Assembly (NCBI GenBank): GCA_015234115.1
Contig: JADFWP010000018.1
Coordinates: forward strand, 1-49,709
Reading direction: 5' to 3'
Length of the DNA stretch: 49,709 nucleotides
Source: Magnetococcales bacterium
Lineage (GTDB): Bacteria; Pseudomonadota; Magnetococcia; Magnetococcales; Magnetaquicoccaceae
Part shown: positions 45,682 to 49,709 of the stretch, in pieces
How positions within the stretch are numbered: the first letter of the stretch is position 1
Layout: each line of letters starts with the position of its first letter
Position numbers and translations under genes: made by a program
Notes under the pieces: model-generated
Told to the model about the DNA's origin: nothing
What the model saw: the letters and a program-made list of their open reading frames with translations, nothing else
Database searches by the model: none

Positions 45682-47007
45682 ATGAGCGACGAAATCTTCC
45701 GCATCGTGGTGATCGACGACAGCCGCAGCGTGCTCACCCTGCTGGCCCGGTTGATCCAGACCGTGAATGACTGCGAACCGATCCCCTTCACCGATCCGCT
45801 CCAGGCCCTGGAGTGGTGCGCCAGGGAAGAGGCCGATCTGGTGATCGTCGATTACATCATGCCGGTGATGAACGGGTTGAATTTCATCACCGCCTTCCGC
45901 GCGCTGCCCGACCGGGGTGAAATTCCCATCGTGATGGTGACCGGCTCGGATGTCCAGAACGTGCGCTACATGGCGCTTCAGGAGGGGGCGACCGACTTTC
46001 TCAACAAACCCATCGACAACGTGGAGTTCGTCACCCGCCTCAAGAATCTGCTGATCATGCGCCAGCACTTCAAGGAGACCCGCAAACGGGCCGAAATTCT
46101 CCGTCAGGCCAAGGAGGAGGTGGACCGGGCCTTCGGGGAGTTGCGCATCACCCACGCCGAACTGGAAAAAACCCGCGACAGCCTGGCCGAAGCCTTTGCG
46201 GTGATCGAGGAGAGCATCCTCTACGCCAGCAACATCCAACGCTCGCTTCTGCCCAATCCGGTCACGCTCCATCAACTCTTCGCGGACCACTTCATTTACT
46301 GGGATCCCCGCGACACGGTGGGAGGCGACATCTACTGGTGCCGCCCCTGGGGAGACGGGATGCTGTTCGCGCTCGGCGATTGCACCGGCCATGGCGTGCC
46401 CGGCGCCTTCATGACCCTGATCGTCACCGGCGCCTTTGACCGGGCGTGCAGCGAAATCCCCCCCGGCGAACTGGGCCGCCTGCTGGCCCGCACCCATCAA
46501 CTGGTCCAGATGACCCTGAAACAAAACTCCGATCAGGGCGAATCGGACGACGGCATGGAACTGGGCATCTGCCTGATCTCCGGGGAGCAAACCCGCATCC
46601 TCTATGCCGGCGCGCGCTTCTCGCTGTTCGTCTGTCCGGCAGGCGGCACCCCCTACGAAGTCAAGGGCGACAAGAAAGGAATCGGTTATCGCCGCGTCCC
46701 CTTTGCCCAGGAGTTCGCCCAGGTGGAAGTGGCCGTATCGCCGGACACCTGTTATTACATGAGTTCCGATGGTCTGATCGATCAGGTGGGCAGCGAAGTC
46801 CGGCGGGGATTCGGCAAGGTGCGACTGCTCGACCTGATCGGTCGCATCGCGGATCAGCCCATGGACGAACAAAAGATCATCATCCACAAACAACTCCAGG
46901 AACATCAAGGCACCGAATCACGCCGCGATGATGTGTCGGTGGTCGGCTTCCGGTTGCGCCTGGAGCCTCCCTGCCACCCACCCGGCGGCACCTCTGCGGA
47001 GGCATGA
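45682..47007 (+). CDS. Receiver-SpoIIE (PP2C) phosphatase
   Basis: A 441-residue protein: receiver domain (Asp57 in IVDYIMPVMNG, Lys in NKPID), a coiled coil (about 120-180), then an RsbU/SpoIIE-type PP2C serine phosphatase with metal-binding Asp in GGDIYWCRPWGDG and ALGDCTGHGVPGAFMTL, and DDVSVVGF near the end. Expected to dephosphorylate a STAS or similar protein when its receiver is phosphorylated. A GTG at 45667 is an alternative start. Last gene of the che operon. Confidence 0.87.
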   Translation: MSDEIFRIVVIDDSRSVLTLLARLIQTVNDCEPIPFTDPLQALEWCAREEADLVIVDYIMPVMNGLNFITAFRALPDRGEIPIVMVTGSDVQNVRYMALQEGATDFLNKPIDNVEFVTRLKNLLIMRQHFKETRKRAEILRQAKEEVDRAFGELRITHAELEKTRDSLAEAFAVIEESILYASNIQRSLLPNPVTLHQLFADHFIYWDPRDTVGGDIYWCRPWGDGMLFALGDCTGHGVPGAFMTLIVTGAFDRACSEIPPGELGRLLARTHQLVQMTLKQNSDQGESDDGMELGICLISGEQTRILYAGARFSLFVCPAGGTPYEVKGDKKGIGYRRVPFAQEFAQVEVAVSPDTCYYMSSDGLIDQVGSEVRRGFGKVRLLDLIGRIADQPMDEQKIIIHKQLQEHQGTESRRDDVSVVGFRLRLEPPCHPPGGTSAEA

Positions 47008-47178
47008 AACCTCCGATCCAATCCCCCCCGGTCAGCCCCCACTGCGGCGCAATGCGGTACGACCGGACGCAATCCAGAGATCATGCAGGATCAAAACACT
47101 TCAGACCTTTATTCCACACGTCGCACAGGGTATTATGGCTGGCGTCATCATCCACCCCTGCCCACGGAGCCATCCGCC

Positions 47179-49422
47179 ATGTTCCAAAGAACCGTTGCGA
47201 GGGCTTTTTTTTCATCCCTGCTTGCAGTCGCCGCGTTCGATGCGCAAGCGGCGGCGCCGACCTGCGCCAATTCGATTCCTGATCAGACGTGGAGCGGGAG
47301 TGGCCCAAAAACGCTGCAAATTCGAGATACCACGTTTCTCGATGCCGATTTCGATGATCTGACCTTCACGGCCAAGCGGTTGACCGGTCTCGCCTTGCCC
47401 GCCTGGTTGAGCTTCAACGCCACCACGCTGACCCTCTCTGGAAATCCTCCGGTTGGAGAGGCGAAACTTTCATTAAAGCTTACCGCCAACGACGGTCACG
47501 ATGGCACGGCGGTTTGCGCCTTCTCTTTGAACCTCTCCAACGTCAACGACGCTCCCACGCTGGCCACGCCGCTTGTGGATCAAAGCTGGAGTCGCGGTTC
47601 GGCCCAGAGTTTCCAGATTCCGGCCACAGCCTTTACCGATGCGGATGGGGATGCTTTGACCTATTCTGCCACCCTGGACGATGGTTCGGCGTTGCCTTCC
47701 TGGCTCACCTTTGCCCCCGCCACCCGGACCTTGAGCGGCACGCCGCCGACCGGGGCGAGTTCGATGATCATCAAGATCACGGCCAGCGATGGTCAATCGG
47801 GTACGGCTTCGGATCAATTCATTTTGTCTTTCACGACCGCCGCCAATCGCGCACCGACCGTGGCCAGTCCGATTGCGGATCGCACCTGGTCGGGGAGTGG
47901 GAGCAAGAGTTTCCGGGTGCCGATTGGCACCTTTGCGGATCGTGACGGGGATACGCTCACCTATTCTGCCACCTTGTCGGATGGATCAGCCTTGCCTTCG
48001 TGGTTGCGTTTTTCACGGACGACGCGCCAGTTCTCCGGCAATCCGCCAAGCGGCCTTACTTCGTTGCGGGTGAAGGTGCGGGCCAGCGATGGCAAGGGTG
48101 GGTCGGCGTCGGATAGTTTTGTTTTGTCGTTCTCGAACACCAATGATGCGCCAACGGTTGCTACGACCATTGCGGACCAAAGCTGGAGTGGTCGTTTCCA
48201 GGTTCCAGCCAGCACATTTTCTGATGGGGACGGGAACAGCCTCACCTACTCGGCGCGTCTTGCCGATGGTTCGGCACTTCCCTCGTGGTTGAGCTTTTCG
48301 CCTGCGACGCGGACTTTTTCCGGCACGGCGCCCTCTTCCGGGGCGGATCTGGAGGTGCGGGTGACGGCGAGCGATGGTCGTGGTGGGAACAACAGCACGA
48401 CGTTCCGGTTGGCTGCGGAGGGGACAAATCAGGCCCCTGTCGCCTCAAACGGGACGTTGACGGTAAGCCGAGATACAGCCGGGACTGGGACGTTGCGCGC
48501 GACGGATGCGGATGCCGAGGATGCCCTGATTTATCGGGTTGTGACCAACGGCACGAAGGGAACCGCCACCATCACCAACGCTTCGACCGGGGAATATCGC
48601 TATACGCCGAACTCCGGAGCTACGGGCACTGACACCTTTACATTCAAGGCCAATGACGGGACGGTGGATTCCAGTCTGGCAACGATCACGGTGACGATCA
48701 ACGCGGTGGCGCAGGAGTTGACCAATACGCTGGGGATGACCTTCAAGCGGATTCCATCAGGCACCTTCACGATGGGTGCGTCATCGGATGATCTGAACAC
48801 GGATTCATGGTTCAGTCATGCAAGACCACAACATCAGGTGACGATCAGTCGTGCTTTTTACATGCAGACGACGGAGATCACGCAGGGTCAGTGGCGTGAG
48901 GTGATGGGAAGCAATCCATCGTATTTTTCAAGTTGCGGGGATACTTGCCCTGTGGAACAGGTCTCCTGGAATGATCTTCAGGATTTCATCTCCCGCTTGA
49001 ATTCCCGTGGTGAGGGTACCTATCGTTTGCCGACCGAGGCGGAATGGGAGTATGCAGCGCGTGCCGGGACGACGACGGCGTATTCGTTCGGGTCGAGTGA
49101 CAGCAATATTAACCAATATGCATGGTCATATAGCAACTCATCCAGCACGACACATCCGGTGGCGCAAAAACTGCCGAACGCGTGGGGTTTGTATGACATG
49201 CACGGCAATGTTTGGGAGTGGGTGGCGGATTATTGGTCCGATTCTTTCACCTCTTCGGCGGTGACAGACCCGCAAGGGCCAAGTTCGGGCTCCGGCCGGG
49301 TCATTCGGGGCGGCGGCTGGGGCAGCGACCCGGTCTACCTCCGCTCCGCGTTTCGCGGCGACTACGACCCGGGCTATCGCAACCTCGACTTCGGCGCCCG
49401 CGTTCTGAGGACTAGCCCTTGA
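47179..49422 (+). CDS. Secreted Ig-repeat protein with C-terminal FGE/C-type-lectin domain and possible variable region
   Basis: A 747-residue exported protein: signal peptide (MFQRTVARAFFSSLLAVAAFDAQA), four Ig/cadherin-like repeats (about 33-417) of the same type as in the 35.5 kb protein, one cadherin/VCBS-like module (418-513), and an FGE-sulfatase domain from about 515 (GMTFKRIPSGTFTMGA, YRLPTEAEWEYAARAG, MHGNVWEWV). The region that holds the catalytic Cys in true formylglycine-generating enzymes has none, so it should bind rather than catalyse. The last 35 codons (RGGGW...LRSA...FGARV) are GC-richer and look like a retroelement-diversified segment. Start at the ATG at 47179 with GGAG nine bases upstream. 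Confidence 0.85.
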   Translation: MFQRTVARAFFSSLLAVAAFDAQAAAPTCANSIPDQTWSGSGPKTLQIRDTTFLDADFDDLTFTAKRLTGLALPAWLSFNATTLTLSGNPPVGEAKLSLKLTANDGHDGTAVCAFSLNLSNVNDAPTLATPLVDQSWSRGSAQSFQIPATAFTDADGDALTYSATLDDGSALPSWLTFAPATRTLSGTPPTGASSMIIKITASDGQSGTASDQFILSFTTAANRAPTVASPIADRTWSGSGSKSFRVPIGTFADRDGDTLTYSATLSDGSALPSWLRFSRTTRQFSGNPPSGLTSLRVKVRASDGKGGSASDSFVLSFSNTNDAPTVATTIADQSWSGRFQVPASTFSDGDGNSLTYSARLADGSALPSWLSFSPATRTFSGTAPSSGADLEVRVTASDGRGGNNSTTFRLAAEGTNQAPVASNGTLTVSRDTAGTGTLRATDADAEDALIYRVVTNGTKGTATITNASTGEYRYTPNSGATGTDTFTFKANDGTVDSSLATITVTINAVAQELTNTLGMTFKRIPSGTFTMGASSDDLNTDSWFSHARPQHQVTISRAFYMQTTEITQGQWREVMGSNPSYFSSCGDTCPVEQVSWNDLQDFISRLNSRGEGTYRLPTEAEWEYAARAGTTTAYSFGSSDSNINQYAWSYSNSSSTTHPVAQKLPNAWGLYDMHGNVWEWVADYWSDSFTSSAVTDPQGPSSGSGRVIRGGGWGSDPVYLRSAFRGDYDPGYRNLDFGARVLRTSP
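49306..49410 (+). other. Candidate variable region (VR) of a diversity-generating retroelement
   Basis: In-frame segment RGGGW-GSDP-VYLRSA-FRGDYDPGYRNLDFGARV. At every position where typical FGE-type template repeats carry Asn (AAY), the codon here is NNC or NNT (GGC, AGC, GAC, GTC, TAC, TTT, GGC, GAC, TAC, GAC, TAT, AAC, CTC, GAC, TTC), as adenine mutagenesis would leave. Framework residues (R, P, LRSA) are unchanged. No template repeat or reverse transcriptase is in the window. Confidence 0.45.
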
Positions 49423-49502
49423 CTCTCTTACGCTTTTTCCCTTGAAGCGCGCAGCGCCATGTTTTGACGTTGACTGTGTTGGGAAATGATTACGGTGGGA
49501 AA

Positions 49503-49553
49503 GGTCGGCGAGAGGGCGGCCCGCGAAGCGGAAGCGCCGCCCGAGAGCCGACC
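49503..49553. terminator. Long GC-rich hairpin between convergent genes
   Basis: Arms GGTCGGC-GAGA-GGGCGGC (49503-49520) and GCCGCCC-GAGA-GCCGACC (49536-49553). The GAGA/GAGA internal loop could close by tandem sheared G-A pairs. The apical part contains CCGC-GAA-GCGG. It lies between the FGE-fold gene and the convergent DUF4351 gene, so a bidirectional terminator is likely, but no T-run follows. Confidence 0.55.
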
Positions 49554-49575
49554 AACCCCAACCCTCCGCCCCCCC

Positions 49576-49709
49576 TCAAAGCGGGGGAATGACCTCTTCC
49601 AGGGTTTGGGCGTCGAGTGTTTTGTCGAACCAAACATCCAATTCGTCGAGCGAAGCCGTGGTGACGCGCTGGCACATCTCCTCCGTCAGCAGACCAAAAC
49701 GAAGCTTGA
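49576..49709 (-). CDS. 3' end of a DUF4351 / Rpn-family nuclease-transposase gene
   Basis: Partial gene, open at the right edge; the last 44 codons are seen, ending in TGA at 49576-49578. The peptide (LRFGLLTEEMCQRVTTAS ... LDELDVWFDKTLDAQTLEEV) matches the DUF4351 tail common at the C-terminus of Rpn/PD-(D/E)XK-type recombination-promoting nucleases. The nuclease domain would lie beyond the window. Confidence 0.65.
   Translation of the reverse strand, partial: KLRFGLLTEEMCQRVTTASLDELDVWFDKTLDAQTLEEVIPPL

Overview
The window reads as a chromosomal piece of a GC-rich, Gram-negative, flagellated or at least chemotactic proteobacterium. The evidence is cobalamin lower-ligand genes, an outer-surface type I secretion (RTX) protein, a SPOR-domain protein, several c-di-GMP/two-component proteins and a che operon in the order STAS-CheY-CheA-CheW-MCP-CheW-CheB-receiver/SpoIIE. 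The style of the che operon, the multi-domain hybrid kinases and the short dispersed G-run repeats remind me of the Magnetococcales (magnetotactic cocci), but there is no magnetosome gene here, so that placement is an inference.

Layout. 0-5.6 kb (all minus strand): a heme-copper-oxidase-like membrane protein, a secreted M49-type metallopeptidase, and the overlapping cobU-cobT-cobS genes. 5.6-9.1 kb (minus): a compact adenylation enzyme / MBOAT / acyl carrier protein operon with the logic of the dlt system but without DltD. 9.2-14.1 kb: a HAMP-GAF membrane sensor, a small PilZ protein, and a SPOR protein overlapping argS. 14.2-15.9 kb (plus): a second, divergent cobT followed by a CobC-type phosphatase. 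15.9-20.1 kb (minus): a very large c-heme-type hybrid histidine kinase and a receiver-ATPase protein that overlap. About 20.1-20.8 kb has no gene and holds a promoter candidate with two dyads. Next come tRNA-Arg(ACG), a lone FtsX/YbbP-type permease, and cheD with a histidine-kinase-like gene whose phospho-acceptor His is Asn. 25-30.3 kb: a SLOG-family protein, an APS kinase, a YciI protein, a small unknown, Lon protease with a heat-shock-like promoter, three tandem 69-72 bp hairpin repeats, and an ErpA/IscA protein. 30.5-38.5 kb is the surface region: a 1605-residue RTX protein that carries a caspase/legumain-like protease domain, then Ig-repeat and DUF1566 lectin-like secreted proteins. 38.6-47.0 kb (plus): the che operon. 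47.2-49.4 kb: a second Ig-repeat surface protein ending in a formylglycine-generating-enzyme (FGE) fold whose last 35 codons look like the variable region of a diversity-generating retroelement. The right edge holds the 3' end of a minus-strand DUF4351 (Rpn-type nuclease/transposase) gene.

How parts may work together. CheA, CheY, two CheW, the MCP, CheB and (23 kb away in the list order, at 23.5 kb) CheD form one chemosensory pathway; no CheR is visible. The STAS protein and the receiver-SpoIIE phosphatase at the two ends of the che operon, with the receiver-ATPase protein at 16 kb, could form a partner switch fed by phosphorelays. cobU, cobT, cobS, cobT2 and cobC cover nucleotide-loop assembly of cobalamin. 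The two Ig-repeat lectin-like proteins flank the che operon and, with the RTX protease, suggest an emphasis on surface recognition.
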